From NCBI GenBank assembly GCA_013339895.1, contig JABACO010000003.1, positions 12,473,754-12,537,753 on the forward strand: a stretch of DNA of 64,000 nt. The letters run 5' to 3'. Positions 1 to 12,258 of this stretch are shown here, in pieces (position 1 is the stretch's first letter; each line of letters opens with the position of its first letter). Position numbers and translations under genes: made by a program. The stretch comes from Ephydatia muelleri. Lineage: Eukaryota > Porifera > Demospongiae > Spongillida > Spongillidae. Below the pieces are notes generated by a model, which was given only the letters and a program-made list of their open reading frames with translations, was not told the origin of the DNA and made no database searches.

Positions 1-859
1 CATGTAGTGCTGTTGTATACTATTATGAAGACTGCTGGTAGAGGATTATATGATTTAAGTATTGTTTCACCTGTCATTATCCATGGCTGCACCTCACTAC
101 ATTCTATTTGGTAATGTAAGAGATAAAGAAATTGGATTACAGAAATGAAGGACTAATTACTTCCAACTTCTTCCCCATGTATCTCTGCGTACAATAAATA
201 AAAGTACTGAAAAGTACAAAGCTTAATTGCTTTCAATCTCTTTTCTGATTGCATCTATAGATGGCTTGAAGTTGTTATGTATTACCCAGTATCGTGCTAA
301 CAGATATGAGCCTTCCCGAATTTCTCACAGCACTGAATGATTGCAGCCATGGGTTGGATCCAGGGTTATTATAATTGTTATCTGGATGCTCGACTACCAA
401 ATGCAGAATAACTGATCAATATCTTGGCATACAATATGATCGCTGAAAATATCTGATCATCTGCATTGCCTGAGTGGAGTGAAGGAAAGGCTTATTTGAT
501 TTCATTGATCCTGTCTGTTTTCAAAAGACACTGGTAGCGTTAGTACTGAAAACATTAGGAAAAGTGGGATGCATTAAACAATTGAAATATGAACTTAAAT
601 GTTTATGTCTTTCACTACCAACATTCTGACAAGTAATATTCAAGGATGTTATAGTTTCATATCACTTAAGCCATTTTAGATCATTGTTATCTGAGCACAC
701 TATTTTTAAAATCTGGAGCCAATATCACAAAATCTGGAGCCAATTATCATATATAATCATTTAATTAATGTATGGTATTGGCAAAGTATCATTATGATAA
801 AGAAGCTTTGCCAGCTGTATGCGAATCTGACTGAAGGTAATCAATCCCTGCATAGAATC
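1..859. other. Non-coding stretch, nothing recognised
   Basis: AT-rich DNA with stops in every frame. I see no gene, repeat array or transposon domain here. The end of this stretch grades into a segment that is duplicated near 20.8 kb. Confidence 0.5.
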
Positions 860-1995
860 CTGTTCAGCGTAATTGAGCATTGTTGTGACATTGTGATAAT
901 TTTACCTTGATGCTACTTGTTATCTAATAAATGGCATTGGATGTGTAATTTTGATTGAGCCAATCACTGCATTCATATTGTGCCTTGGCAATGCTGCTCG
1001 TGACAGATAACCATGGAATATTTACACATGTTGTAAGTATGAATGTTACATTGATAATGGTAATGAATGTTATTACTGATTGGTACTCGTTGCCACCACT
1101 TATACCCTTCTGTTCTATGTAAGTGCATTGATGTTAAAGTGATATGGCCATAGGAAAGTACCATCAATGCTCTTTTTCAATGTTGAAGGGTCTGTACAGT
1201 TTGTGGTAGATATCAAGGTTCCCAAAGTAGATGATACAAGAAAAAACTAGCACTCCAGCCATGGAGTGAAGTAACTTTTTAGTTCGAATTTTGAATGTAT
1301 CTTGGTCTCAATCAATCTGCCTTTGAATGTTGCATTTGCACCCAATTTTTCTTGTGAGATGGTCACAGCTTTAAGGGATTTCTTGTATTTTAAATCGATC
1401 AGATGAAGCCATGAAATCACCAGCAAAACAAGAGATAAGCAGTATACATACTATAAATTGTAACAATTGAATATGGTCTGGTTGTTACGAGGTCAGCAGC
1501 AAAGCATGGTCTTCTTAATATGGTAGTTCGATGTTTGACAGCATGTGCTGATACAGTGTCACAGCAGATTAGGTAGCAGCAGCGTCTTAGACTTGAGAAG
1601 AGATAAGAAGTATATACCGATACTATAATGGTTGTATATAGACTGGGTTTGGCATATAAAGCAATGGAGTTATACACAGTAAGGGCGCAATTCGTTTCAT
1701 CAGAGAAGGTTTACATGTAACAACATACAAGTGTTAGAGTTGAATATAATTATCACTAGAAGCATATAAGAGTAAATACATGCAGGATAGCAAAATTTTT
1801 TATTAGTTTTGAAAATGATGACTGAATAAATATTGCACCAAGTATGCAGTCTTAAACAATATCATAGATAGGCATTTGTAATGTGCACCTAATTTTTGGA
1901 TCACCATGGCCATGCTGGACTGCAATGATCCAGAATCATGGGGAACAGTGGTTTGTCTAACCCTCGTGCAATTCAATGACCAAGCTAGACGCCAA
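860..1995 (+). repeat. Dispersed non-coding duplicate, copy 1
   Basis: This roughly 1.1-kb stretch is collinear with 20815-21810. Shared blocks occur in the same order in both, for example CTAATAAATGGCATTG near 924, CCACCACTT near 1093, AGTGTTAGAGTTGAATAT near 1731 and CATGCTGGACTGCAAT near 1912. Divergence is substantial, with many substitutions and small indels, so the copying is old. There is no open reading frame of note in either copy. It could be two copies of an unclassified interspersed repeat or a local segmental duplication later separated by the 12-20 kb transposon stack. Confidence 0.75.
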
Positions 1996-3260
1996 ATGAA
2001 CAATCTGCTGTTCCTATGTTTAGGAAGTGTGGATGTATGAGGTATTACTCCATAGAAATGTTCTCCGGCAGTAGCTCCTTAAGGTACCAATGGAACTAGT
2101 CAGTGGCGTAGTGTGGTTTTGAGCAACCAGAGACATAATACTATAATGGCGCCCCCTTGTGTTATAAATACATAGGTGTCTGCTCATAAATTTTCAGGGA
2201 AAAGGGAAAGGGAAACATAACTAAAAGAGGAAGGGCCACATACTCCTCCCACCCGAACAATATACAAGTAATTGTTCTTCCTATAGATGTATTCGTCTAG
2301 CCTTTGCTGATGAAAATTAGTCAATAACTTCATCAAAGTTGATACACTACATTGTTTCTCTTTCTATACCAATAGAGCAGCAAGGTTGCTAAATCGTTCT
2401 TGCGCCATCAATGAACGCAAATAGGACAAAAACAACTGGTGATAAAGCAATTGTAAGCATGCCCAGCAAAAAGTTCGGCCAAAATTCTTGGCAAGATGGG
2501 CAAGACCTTGACCGCTTGACAAGATTCTTGCCCAGGAGGCCAAAATCTTTCCGGAAAGCACCAAAACTAAATTAGGCTCATTGTTTATACAAGTAACTAA
2601 AAACATTCTCTATGATAAAGTTGGTGGTATATAGGGATTGATGGCAATGATGATGTGAAAAGAGAGGAAGCAAGGGTCTAATGGTAAGGAAAGATGTAAT
2701 AGTTATGCATTAAGCACACATAGAATATTTGTTATATATCTCTCTGCATTGCACTGCAAATGCTTCAGAGATAATCACCTCTCATATGATTTGACAAATA
2801 ACAGAAGCTCTATGGGAGTTTGGGGAAACATCACATTAAGTAGCACCCTGCAATCACAAACTCAGTGGAGAGGTCTTCCCCATTTATTCAGTATCATAGA
2901 ATACCCTATCTCCGCACAATGACAATGGTGAGACAGACAACTTATATAATGTCTGGGTTTAGAAAGTGTGTTGCTTGATCTGCACTCAGCAGAGGTATCA
3001 CATCCAATCTGTTAATGGAGTTATTTTCATCAAACCTTATACTTGAGTCATGATTGTCATCGTTCATATTGATGTCTCTGATTCATTTGAGTAAGTGGAT
3101 GTTTCAGACTTGAGTTTATTATTTTGAACTTTAACACCATCTGATTCAGCAGAACAATTCAGCTGCTTGAAAAAGCCCTCCAATATTTATTTTGTTAGTA
3201 CCTTTATTCTGAGTTCACTACATTTCATTGTCTTGGCCTCACCCTAACCACTGATGACCC
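1996..3260. other. Mostly unannotated; short ATCTTGG-rich patch
   Basis: No gene is recognised. A patch at about 2470-2560 is rich in CTTGGC, CAAGAT and GGCCAA words and resembles the longer low-complexity block at 7843-8300. Confidence 0.4.
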
Positions 3261-3261
3261 C

Positions 3262-3360
3262 CGTGAGTGGACTGCCTTGGGCTTTATTATTATAATAGTG
3301 TCTATTCATGGAGTTGACATATTATAATAATTAAGCCCAAGGCAGTCAACTCACGGGATA
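3262..3360. repeat. Inverted repeat (hairpin) of about 40-bp arms
   Basis: The left arm (about 3262-3298, containing GACTGCCTTGGGCTT) is the near-perfect reverse complement of the right arm (about 3322-3359, containing AAGCCCAAGGCAGTC), separated by roughly 23 bases. It looks like a short palindromic MITE or recombination product; no target duplication was confirmed. Confidence 0.6.
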
Positions 3361-3597
3361 GGCCAAAGGTGTCTATGTTTGTTTGAGTGGAATTGGTACT
3401 GTGTGTAGGATGATCATTTGTAATTGTTTGATGATCTGGCTGTCTTTGCTTATGAGTTTGGAGAGGTCAACTTTGTTGACTAGGTGATGATAAGAATGAG
3501 CTGCCATGCTGTCATTATGTTTGTACATGTATGGTCTGGGGACCATAGGATATGGAGGTAAGTGGTCCTATTTCTAGGGAGCAACTGTCGGATCCTT

Positions 3598-3813
3598 CAT
3601 ACTGTAATATTGCCGCACCGCACAGCCTCACGCGTACAAATTAGCGTAGTTTGAGCCCAATCACGGGCAGCACAATAAATGTAAGTGTGCAGTACAAATG
3701 GTCCTTATGTACAAAACCCAAAGGTCAGTCCACACGTGATACCCAGGCATCCAGACAAGGGTGACCAGACATCTTGTGTAATATACGTGAAACACGTGGA
3801 ATATTACACATAC
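3598..3813. mobile_element. 206-bp insertion with TG...CA ends and 5-bp target duplication
   Basis: Between two copies of CATAC (3598-3602 and 3809-3813) lies a 206-bp block starting TGTAATATT and ending AATATTACA, which is 9-bp inverted termini beginning TG and ending CA. The tandem partner of the surrounding Penelope-like repeat (near 5045-5065) lacks this block, so it is an insertion. TG...CA ends with a 5-bp duplication fit a solo LTR; a small MITE is the alternative. Confidence 0.6.
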
Positions 3814-6134
3814 TATAGGTTGTAGGCTTTACATTGGCTTACATACAGTGTAGATGTTTCTGCAGGTGCAGTCGAGTGTTTGGATTATTTTTATTCCAGA
3901 TCAGGTGGTGGCTGCAGTGATGGTGCATAAGAGAGTGCATGTCCCACCGTTAGTGAAGTTGCATGTCTTCCACATTTCTTGGGATTTGATAGGTGATACA
4001 TTGTGTTGTTATTAGTCCATGAAGAGGACTTGGAATGTTCAATTTTCATGCTTACTTTCGTAAGTTATGGTGCCATATGATGATTTTTTTTGCTATGGAT
4101 AGCCTTGACATTTGGTAGCTTGTTGTTTAGTGTGTCTCAAGGAAGAATCAATGGGGTAGGGTTGAAGTGGGTTTTGAGATACAAAAAGTTTAGAATCTGC
4201 TCTAGGGGAAATTTGATGGTGTGGGGTCGAAGTGGGTTTAGAAAAAAAAAAGTTTGACTTTGCTGGCGTGTGTTGGACCTTCTGTTAGAATGCTATTGGT
4301 AAGGCAACCTTTAGAGGATAAATTCACTTTCTGGAATGGATTTGATATTTGGCTATCATACACTACACTTTCCTGAGTTTTTTCAAGGGCTTCTAAGATG
4401 ATTAACATGTTCGGGTGGCATGAGTCGGAATGAAAATACTGAAAGGTGGATGTTTGTCACAGTGGTTTAATTGTAGATACATGCAGAAGGGTGGTTGGTT
4501 TTGTATAAACAGTATTGTTCAAGACAATTGAATCTTCTGGATTTGTGGGATGATGTTTTTTTATAAATGCTGTTGGATTGGTAGATGAAATGGTCAAGGC
4601 ATTGGGCCAGATGTAGGAACTATGATGTACTTTTCTATCAATCATAATCATCGCCTTCTTCAACCAAGTCAACTTTATCTTTCAATGTATCCTGATGATA
4701 CAGTACATTCATGTTAAGATTATAGAATCTTTCTGTTCGATGTGGAGTCATGTGTGCCCTTATCTATATTATGTATTCTTTGAATGAAGATGTTGGATAG
4801 GCTGAGGGGTGTGTGTGTTGTTTGGCAGGTATTTGTCCTCCAGGAGGCATTTTTTTTAATCCTGTTAATCGGTGTCGGACTTTATTTTGTAAATTTCTGT
4901 GAACTGCTGCCTCTCTTCGTTTATGAGTTTTGGGAGGGGTCAATGTGCTTGACAAGGTGATGATAAGGATGTGTGGCCATGTTTGTCATTGTACATGTGT
5001 GGACTGGGGACCATAGGATGGTGAGTGATCCTACGTCTACGGACAACTGTCTATCCTGCGGTAGGCTGCAGGTTTTACACAGATTATGTAGATGGCTGTT
5101 TCTGGAGATGCAGTTGTGTGTTTGGATTATTTGTATTTCAGACCAGGGGGTGGTTGCAGTGATGGCATTTCTGCACCATCAGAGAGGGCAAGTCCCACAA
5201 TTACAGCTGATAAAGTTTCATGTCATCACATTTCTTGATGTTCTGTAGGTGATGGACAGAGGAGAGTTGTGTTGGTCTTTAGATCCATGAAGAGGACATT
5301 GAGGGCACGACATTCTTGGCTACTTTGTAAGTATAATGGTTATTTTGTTGCTGTGGATAGTCCTGAGTTCTGGATTTGTAGCAGGTCATTCCTGTGTGTT
5401 TTAGATAACATTTGATGGGATGTGGTGTAGAAGATTATATGTGATACAAGTGGGATTTGAAAAGGGCTTGACTTTGCTGCTGTGTATTGGAACTTTTGTT
5501 ATTATGCCTTGGTAAGGCAACTTTTAGAAGATAATTTCTGTTTCTAAAATGGATTAGAAGTTTATCCATGATGTTGTTATTGTTGTTATCTATTGTTAGA
5601 TACTATGATTTCCGAGTATTCTCAGGGCTTTCTCCAAAGATAATTGACATGCTGATTGTAGAGGATAAATCTGAGTATTCTCAGGGCTTCTTTGAAGTCT
5701 GTAATTGAGATATTGGGGTGGGTGAGTCAGAATAAATGTACTAAGAGGATGTTGGTTTGGTGCATTGCTCAATTTTAGTTGCATGGTGAGGTGTGGTATA
5801 AATGGTGATATTCAAGAAAATTGAAATTGTGGGAGATGAAGGTTATGATTTCGATGAGAGCTGTTGAATTTTAGGATGAAATGGTCAAGTCTTTCTCTGC
5901 CAAGGGGCCAGGTGAGAAACATATCCAGCGATGAATCTTCAGTACATAGTAGGCAGGTGAGTGGCGATGAAACTTTGTTGTAGCAATGCATGAAATTGTT
6001 ACCTAGGGTTGGTGCTGTTACCTAGGGTGTGGTGCTCTAAGTGCTCATAACAAGGTAATGGTGTTGCTGAATGAGAAATATTTGAAGGATAAATAAAGTT
6101 CAGTAGTGGCCTATGTGTGTGTAAAGTGAGAAGT

Positions 6135-6900
6135 TTATTCTGGAAAAGTATAGTGCTTTAATTCAATTCCTTCCCTGTGTATCATGCTTGTGTACAGGGA
6201 GGTAACGTTGATGGAGGCCAGGAGGCAATCCAGTGGGAATATCAGGCCTTCCAGGACATTAATGAACTCGGTAGAATCTCTCACGTGGAGGGTAACTGGC
6301 ACATTTGGAAAGTTGCTCAGTTGGGCTATCAATGCCACTGACAGTGGGTCCGATACCCATGGGGGTTTTATGGGTCTTCAGAAAATAGATTCTAGTTGTC
6401 CTGACCTGTTTGCCTGGTAGGCAAAAGTCTGCCATGCCCTTATTGATAAGGCCATCCTTGTGTGACTAAGAGATCAACCTCCATGGTGGTGTCATGCCTC
6501 AGTTTTTTTAATAAATCGTAGCATCTGCAGGGTGTTGAAATCCCTCTCTGGCATAGTGGTCATGGTTTTGAATGACAATGACGTTAGCTTTATCTGCCTT
6601 ATTAATGACGACAGTATTGTCATTAGATAGGGCTTCCAGAGCTATGCGTTCTGCATATGGGTAACGTTCCTGCAGCTACCCGATTGCTCGTAGGGGAGGT
6701 TATTCCTCATCTCCGTTATGACAAACTCGATAATAAATTTTGTTGTCTGTCTGGCCTGGTGTTAGGCATTCGTACTCCTAAACTTCGATTTTTTTATGGG
6801 CACATCCCTGTAGAGGTATCTCAGCCTCATTTTTCTAACGTACTGGTTGAATGCCGCTAGAAGGCGTTCTTGTTGGATACACTTAGGCTTAGGTACGAAC
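6135..6900 (-). pseudogene. Penelope-like reverse transcriptase fragment
   Basis: The longest open part (6338-6135) reads through TLHVRDSTEFINVLEGL, LASINVTSLYTSM and HREGIEL, matching the conserved RT segment of Penelope-like elements, where VTSLYTNIPH-type wording is usual. Upstream on the same strand but in other frames are EALSNDNTVVINKADK (about 6650-6600), the DKG-type motif of the family, and a KTHKTPMGIGPTVSGI-type segment (about 6390-6340). The pieces are in the family's order but not in one frame, so the gene is dead. Confidence 0.65.
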
Positions 6901-7014
6901 GATAATCCCCGGCCCAATACTTTGAGTTCTGAAGGTGACAGACTTCGTCTTGATAAATTTATATTAGCTTCAGCACGTCTTTCTATCTGCGACCACTTTT
7001 GGCACGTGTGCGCC

Positions 7015-7617
7015 TCAAATTGAAGGCGTTGTCGACGTGTAACAGGGAGAGGATCTGGTTATAGATCCCCCTGTGCTGACCTCTGCCTCTTCCAGTGCCG
7101 CTTCCTCATCCTCGTCCGCCAGATTCCCTCCATTTTTGAGAGGGGTAGGGACCTGGGCGTGGTCTTCCTTGCCCGACCCACTCTTGGAGTCGTTGAATTG
7201 GACGTGTAAGGGGGAGTGGTCTTCCCTCCCTTGCTGTCTCTGGTGACTTTCTCCACCTCGTATTGGTGGGGATGTTGGCGAGCTGGTCTGGTCTTGCGCC
7301 TCTCTTTCTTGAGATTGTCCATCTCTTGGACAATCTCTCTCATCTCTGTCTGGAGATGCAATATTGCTAGCTCCAGAGAGCTTCTGTTGAGAAGGTAAGC
7401 ATTCACATATGAGAACACTGCGGCCAAATAACAAACCCCGTAGGTCCTGTGTCGTGTCGACAGTGGTCGGGCAGGGAACTCCATGAACCTCTGTGGCCAT
7501 GGTCAAGGAAGTGGGTGGTTTCTTCGTCAAGGCCGGTCTTTTGCCGTTATTGGCAACCATCTGCGGCTTTGGTTTTAGCCTCCACTGAACCCAGACCTGG
7601 TCTAGGGCCGGTGGCAT
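7015..7617 (-). CDS. Possible N-terminal ORF of the Penelope-like element, unrecognised
   Basis: A 200-codon open frame, rich in Ser, Arg, Glu and Gln, ends just upstream of the reverse transcriptase fragment. An overlapping frame (7484-7059) contains SLELAILHLQTEMREIVQEM followed by a Lys/Arg-rich run, which looks like a coiled coil and may be the true coding frame. I do not recognise either protein. Position and strand suggest the pre-RT part of the neighbouring retroelement. Confidence 0.3.
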   Translation of the reverse strand: MPPALDQVWVQWRLKPKPQMVANNGKRPALTKKPPTSLTMATEVHGVPCPTTVDTTQDLRGLLFGRSVLICECLPSQQKLSGASNIASPDRDERDCPRDGQSQEREAQDQTSSPTSPPIRGGESHQRQQGREDHSPLHVQFNDSKSGSGKEDHAQVPTPLKNGGNLADEDEEAALEEAEVSTGGSITRSSPCYTSTTPSI

Positions 7618-7842
7618 GCACTTTCGCAGGGCCTACCAATTTATTTAGGTAGGCTGCCACCTGCCGTTTCTGTTTAATTGTCTTCCATCATCTCCTTGCT
7701 TGGAGGCATGGCTTTGTCAGCTCGGCTCAGCTCGTTAAGCAGGCCTGTCTTTGCCGCCTGACCGATACCTTCAGCCTGCTTGGTAATCTGGACCCACATA
7801 TATTTCGCCTTGAGAGCTTCTCCCTTCCAGCGAAAAAATCTT

Positions 7843-8300
7843 ATCGATCTTGGCCATGATCTCGGCAATCTTAACCAAGATCTAGTGCATCGTGGCCAAG
7901 ATTCAAGATTCTTGGCCAAGATCTCGCCCAAGAAAATACTAAATTTATCCACAGCGATAGCAAACTGAGCGATTGTGTCAAGACAGACAACATAATCTTC
8001 ACCACATCAAATGACAATCTTGTCCAAGATCATGGTCAAGATTCTTGTATGGAATCTTGACCAAGATCCCATACAATTAAGAATATTTAGAACGATCTTG
8101 CCTCCTGGCCCCATCATCTAGTCTTCCATCGTGCCTCCTTTGGCCACCTTGACCCATGATCTTGGTCACGATCTTGCCATCTTGCCTCCTTTCCCTTAGA
8201 TCTTGGCCACAATCTTGCCTCCTTGCCCCATCATCATGCCTCCCATCTTGCCTCCTCTGGCTTCCTTGACCCATTATGGAACAAGATTCGTAATTCTTGT
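7843..8300. repeat. Degenerate ATCTTGGCC-rich low-complexity block
   Basis: The block is built of drifting copies of words like GATCTTGGCCA, ATCTTGCCTCC and TTGACCCATGATC, in both orientations. From about 8100 to 8290 the minus strand reads a twice-repeated peptide of the MGQGSQRRQDGR type. Similar words recur at 2470-2560. It is best seen as a decayed satellite, not a gene. Confidence 0.55.
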
Positions 8301-8349
8301 TTTCAATATCCCATGCAATGTCTTTAATAACAAAGTAATTTCTCACCAG

Positions 8350-8980
8350 ACTGCATGCCTTGTAACTCGTTTTTGATTCATATCAGTTTGTCATGCACGC
8401 AGATCGCATATTATTCATTGTACATATTGGTATATTAGATGGCATCCAGTGTTATATACAGATATCATACACAAGATACAAAATGCATTATAAAGACAGT
8501 TGCACAATACACTATACATGCATACAGATATCGTGCTTTAATGATGTTCAAAAGGATTGGGCTCTAATAAAACAAAATCAGTTTCAGAGTGCTTCAAAGG
8601 TACATGTACACATCGCTGAATGATTGAACTAACTGGGAAGGCTACAACAGTCTTTGATGATAGCTTTTGTACCTTGTAAATTATTAAGCTTGATCTGTTT
8701 TGTAATGTGTAGTTTTTAACAGAAGGTTTACCAATAGCATCAAGAATATTATGTTGCATTGATTGAAAAACATTGCCTATACCTATGATGCTTAAAAAAA
8801 CATTGTATCATTCGATTTTATTCTACATATAGAACTATTCTGTTTTCTTTTGCTAAGCATTGCTCTAGGCTTCACTTCTTCATTGTTGATTTTAAACGAT
8901 GGCACTGTGTTTATGTACATATCACAACCAGGAGATAATATACTGCTACTGATTAGCGCATCCCTTTCTTTTTTTGGAAG
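8350..8980. other. Non-coding stretch, nothing recognised
   Basis: AT-rich with short open frames only. It lies between the ATCTTGG block and the transposase relic and may include the 3' untranslated end of the latter element. Confidence 0.4.
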
Positions 8981-8981
8981 T

Positions 8982-10467
8982 TTAACTTGCTTGCATTTTT
9001 TTCACCTTCTCTGGATGGTGACTTTTATTCAAATACTTGATAAATGAGATAGTCTCTTCATTGCTCTCCTTCGGCGTTGTAGCACTATTTGAGGCTTGAT
9101 GCATCATGAATGACTCCACATGTTGTGGCAAAACATTCCCGGTTCTACAAGCATATTTACGTAAGTATCCATTTAAATTCTCAAAACCAAAAGTAGAATA
9201 GCCCCACAGAGGACCCCAATCCTCAACACAATCACGCAAGTGCACCAAAATATGAAAATTTGCCGTTAACAATGTATACAACTATAAGTAAGTTCATGAA
9301 AAGCTGTTAACATCTCTTGAGACGTGTTTAAGTCTTCGGTAGGTCTTCGGTAGTGATAGTTGTCCCCAAAAGAATATGAATACTTGCAATTAATAAAGAA
9401 AGATGCAATATATAGTCAGGTGGCAATACATTAAATAAGTAGAGGTATGGCATAATATATAAAAGCCAAGCACGATGCTCAGAAGCGTTCGAAAAAGTAC
9501 TGCACGTGTGCAATGATCTTAGTGAATGTCTAGAACTGTTTGGTGGCTTTATTCTAAACAGCATTTTGTCTAATTCATCAATTTCTTTTCCCAGATAAAA
9601 ACGACAATCTCTATAACTTGCATCAAACCAGTAATTTAAAAGCATTTTACTTATCCCTTTGTCATGTGCATGTAACATCCTTAACTATGTCTATGTACTT
9701 TGATAAAATGAAGTAACCATTTACTCCATATATAGATTTTCCAGATTTCTTTGCCTGAGAAGCTCAAAATTCCATGTTATTTTTACATCTCTTGATGTAA
9801 TGTTTCAGAGGAGGGTACAACATTCTTCAGTATTTATACACTTCTTCGTGTAGACAGTACAGGCAGCCAAAGTAGCCATTAAATTGGACAGTGCTCACTG
9901 CAGTAGGTCATGCCACTAAATCAAAGACACACATAAGTAGCTTAGGCTTTAAAACTTTCTCACCCACTCTTGCACTGATAAGAATGCCTTTTATGCTTTA
10001 TAATTCCAGCATTTCTAGACTGGGTTTAAGAATAATGTCCATTATTGGTTTCACTGGTCCAAGCCATACTCCTGCCAGTATTAGATTGGAAACATTCATC
10101 CATGATGCTGGTGGCAGGTTTGCAATAGACAATACAACTGGCCAAATGCTTTGTCCTATATATAAGAGGTACAGAAACAACAGGTTTTATAACAGTTTTA
10201 TAACTGTAATGTTATAGCATGTATACAAAGTACACTGCTAATGTGAAAGGTACATGTACACACACCACTTGACTTGAACAGTGGTACGCCATCTGTACTC
10301 AGTATAAGGTCTATGTGCTCTACAGCATCACCAATCTCCACTTCTTTTCTCTGTTGATATCTTCCATCATGGATATCTTTTATGACACCAGGGATTGAAG
10401 AGGTTGAATCACTATACAAGAGTTTTTCCCAACTGTGGCAAGTAGCACAATAGGAATAGTCATGCAC
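8982..10467 (-). pseudogene. TNP2-like (CACTA/EnSpm-type) transposase relic
   Basis: Read on the minus strand, consecutive fragments follow the order of TNP2-type transposases seen in animals: LILSTDGVPLFKSS (about 10310-10270), IWPVVLSIANLPP with NLILAGVWLGPVKP (10180-10020), a KPKLLMCVFDLVA stretch (about 9950-9910), LNYWFDASYRDCRFYLG with HRAWLLYIMPYLYLFNVLPP (9678-9400), and VEDWGPLWGYSTFGFENLNG (about 9240-9170). The frames change between fragments and stops intervene, so it is a pseudogene, unless some breaks are introns. A second relic of the same family lies at the right edge of the window. Terminal CACTA repeats were not found. Confidence 0.7.
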
Positions 10468-10746
10468 CCCATCCGACTTTTCAGAATGTAAAGTGACTTA
10501 GGCACACATTGGGCTTTGGGGAATGAATAGCCAACAAATCTAGTTATTGCTTTGTAGCAACATCAGTTAGCTAAACTGAACCTGTATATTGATTACCAGC
10601 TTGCCTGAGCAGTTAGTGGAGCATTGGAGAGAGGTTGCCAATCACTTCAAGGCCTTGAGGTGATTGACAACCTCTCCAATGTTGGATGAGAAGACTGGTC
10701 TTCTCCATGACCACCCTCTTCTCAATTACCCTGGTGAACCAAGGGG

Positions 10747-10779
<33 letters not shown>

Positions 10780-12253
10780 CCTTGATGTGCATCTCCTGCT
10801 CGAAGACCAAGCCCGATGGCACACTACTGAGCTCATGGTATTGAGTCAGTATGTCCACCTGGTGCTTAGTCTTCAGCATGTCCTGGTGTATGGACATCAC
10901 GTCACTTGGGTAGGAGTCGAGGAGCTCACGTAGCTGTCCCCCCACAGGTGCCGGAATGCAGGTCTCCTTTGACTGAGACACTACACAACCGGGGAGTCGT
11001 GTGGAAATTGCATTATGTGCGAGATGGATGGTACACTCACTGCATCATCCCAAGACTACCCAATGGCTTAGACACCCTCTTCAATGTGGGGGCAAAATAA
11101 GAGGCAATGGAGGGAATGTTTTTATCCATGCCTTCACCTCCTTTCTTATATAGACTTTTACACTGTGTTTGGGATAAAATTCACGGGTCCATTGGCAGGT
11201 GGGTTAGAGTTAGGGTTAGGTTAGAGTTAATGTCCATGGTGACCAAACTGGTGTTTTGTGCATTGGGAAGAGTGTGTTTTGAGTGTTTGAACAAGGTCAC
11301 ATAGTCCAAAGAAAATTACAAGTTGGCCAGTATTTCATATGAAGATAGAGTACTGGAGTTAAGTTAGATTTGGTAGCATGATGAACTGGCATTTGTACTT
11401 GTGGATGTAAACAACGTAAATGTTCTACAGTGCATGTATTTAGGAAGCCAGGTTGGGGTAAGGTATACTTGTCGTGTAGGTAGGCTGCACCTTCTTAGAT
11501 GTCTTAGATGTCTCAGTGATGGGGATTTATGTTTCCTTATCTGCCATTTTGATGATTGTGTCATTTTTCCTTTTTCATCACATTTATTGCATTCTGTATG
11601 ATGTTGTGTGCAATAGGAAGTGGTGCATTGATCTTGACCAGTAGGTGGTGAAGAGTTGTATATAGGGATCTCTGTGTTGAGATTGCTTGCTGAAGTCTTG
11701 TCAAAGACAACTGTCCTCATAAGATACCTAGTGTAGCATCCTTTGGACCTTCGTCCATGGTTCTCATAAGAGCTACACATTGCTATACAATAATGAAGTC
11801 ATTATCTAAATGACCAAATGCGTACATATAATTATTGTCACAAAAATTGGGGATTGCGTGTATAATGCGTGTGTAAATTTTAGTGTTGAATACATTATTC
11901 ACTTATGGGTTTAAAGCATATAAACAATAAAAACATCAAATTAGGTTTGTATATGACAGTCATTGTGATGATGGCTCTGACGAATCCATACATTGATGCA
12001 CATAATTAGCAAAACCTAAATGTTAGAATTATCATAAGGGCTTACATGTAGATAAGTGCAAAGTGTCTTTCTACTCCATGAACACAATAAGTGCTTTCAT
12101 GATATTATACAAATCCTAAAAACCTTTTGCAGCTATATGTTTAGCCACATACAAAGTATAAAAAGATGTTGCTATCAGTATCACACTGTTGTATGGGATT
12201 GTTCATATTCAATCTTAAATGTTATCTATGCAAAGATACTGGCACACTGATGG
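10468..12253. other. Largely unannotated, with a hairpin and a G run
   Basis: It holds a 61-bp hairpin, a 31-G run (10748-10778) and a short telomere-like patch GGGTTAGAGTTAGGGTTAGG (about 11203-11222). A 122-codon minus-strand frame (10981-10613) is partly generated by the G run, which reads as polyproline; its flanks look protein-like, but I do not recognise them. Confidence 0.4.
10622..10682. repeat. 61-bp hairpin
   Basis: CATTGGAGAGAGGTTG...TTCAAGG is followed almost directly by its reverse complement CCTTGAGG...CCTCTCCAATG. The arms are about 28 bp with almost no loop and only two or three mismatches. Confidence 0.7.
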
Positions 12254-12258
12254 ATTTC

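Larger units (their letters stand above)
3410..7617 (-). mobile_element. Decayed Penelope-like retroelement with its 3' part in tandem
   Basis: Read on the minus strand, this region runs from an N-terminal coiled-coil-like part (7617-7015) through reverse transcriptase motifs (about 6900-6135) to a C-terminal region present twice, at about 5920-4890 and again at 4620-3410. The two C-terminal copies share blocks such as GATGATAAG, GGGGACCATAGGAT and TTTGGATTATTT in the same order and spacing. RT motifs such as NKADKANVIVI and NVTSLYTSM are typical of Penelope-like elements, which are known for partial tandem copies. Stops are scattered throughout, so it is a relic. The C-terminal GIY-YIG nuclease was not clearly identified. 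A diverged non-LTR element is the alternative. Confidence 0.65.

Noticed and set aside
7059-7652. Several overlapping ORFs on both strands
   Set aside because: GC-richer patch gives long frames by chance; only one minus-strand frame is kept, at low confidence.
10613-10981. 122-codon minus-strand frame with a polyproline run
   Set aside because: The proline run is the 31-G homopolymer; the flanks are protein-like but unrecognised and the frame depends on the run length, so it is not called as a gene.
11203-11232. Interstitial telomere repeat
   Set aside because: Only about four imperfect TTAGGG-like units; too short to claim a telomere fusion or array.
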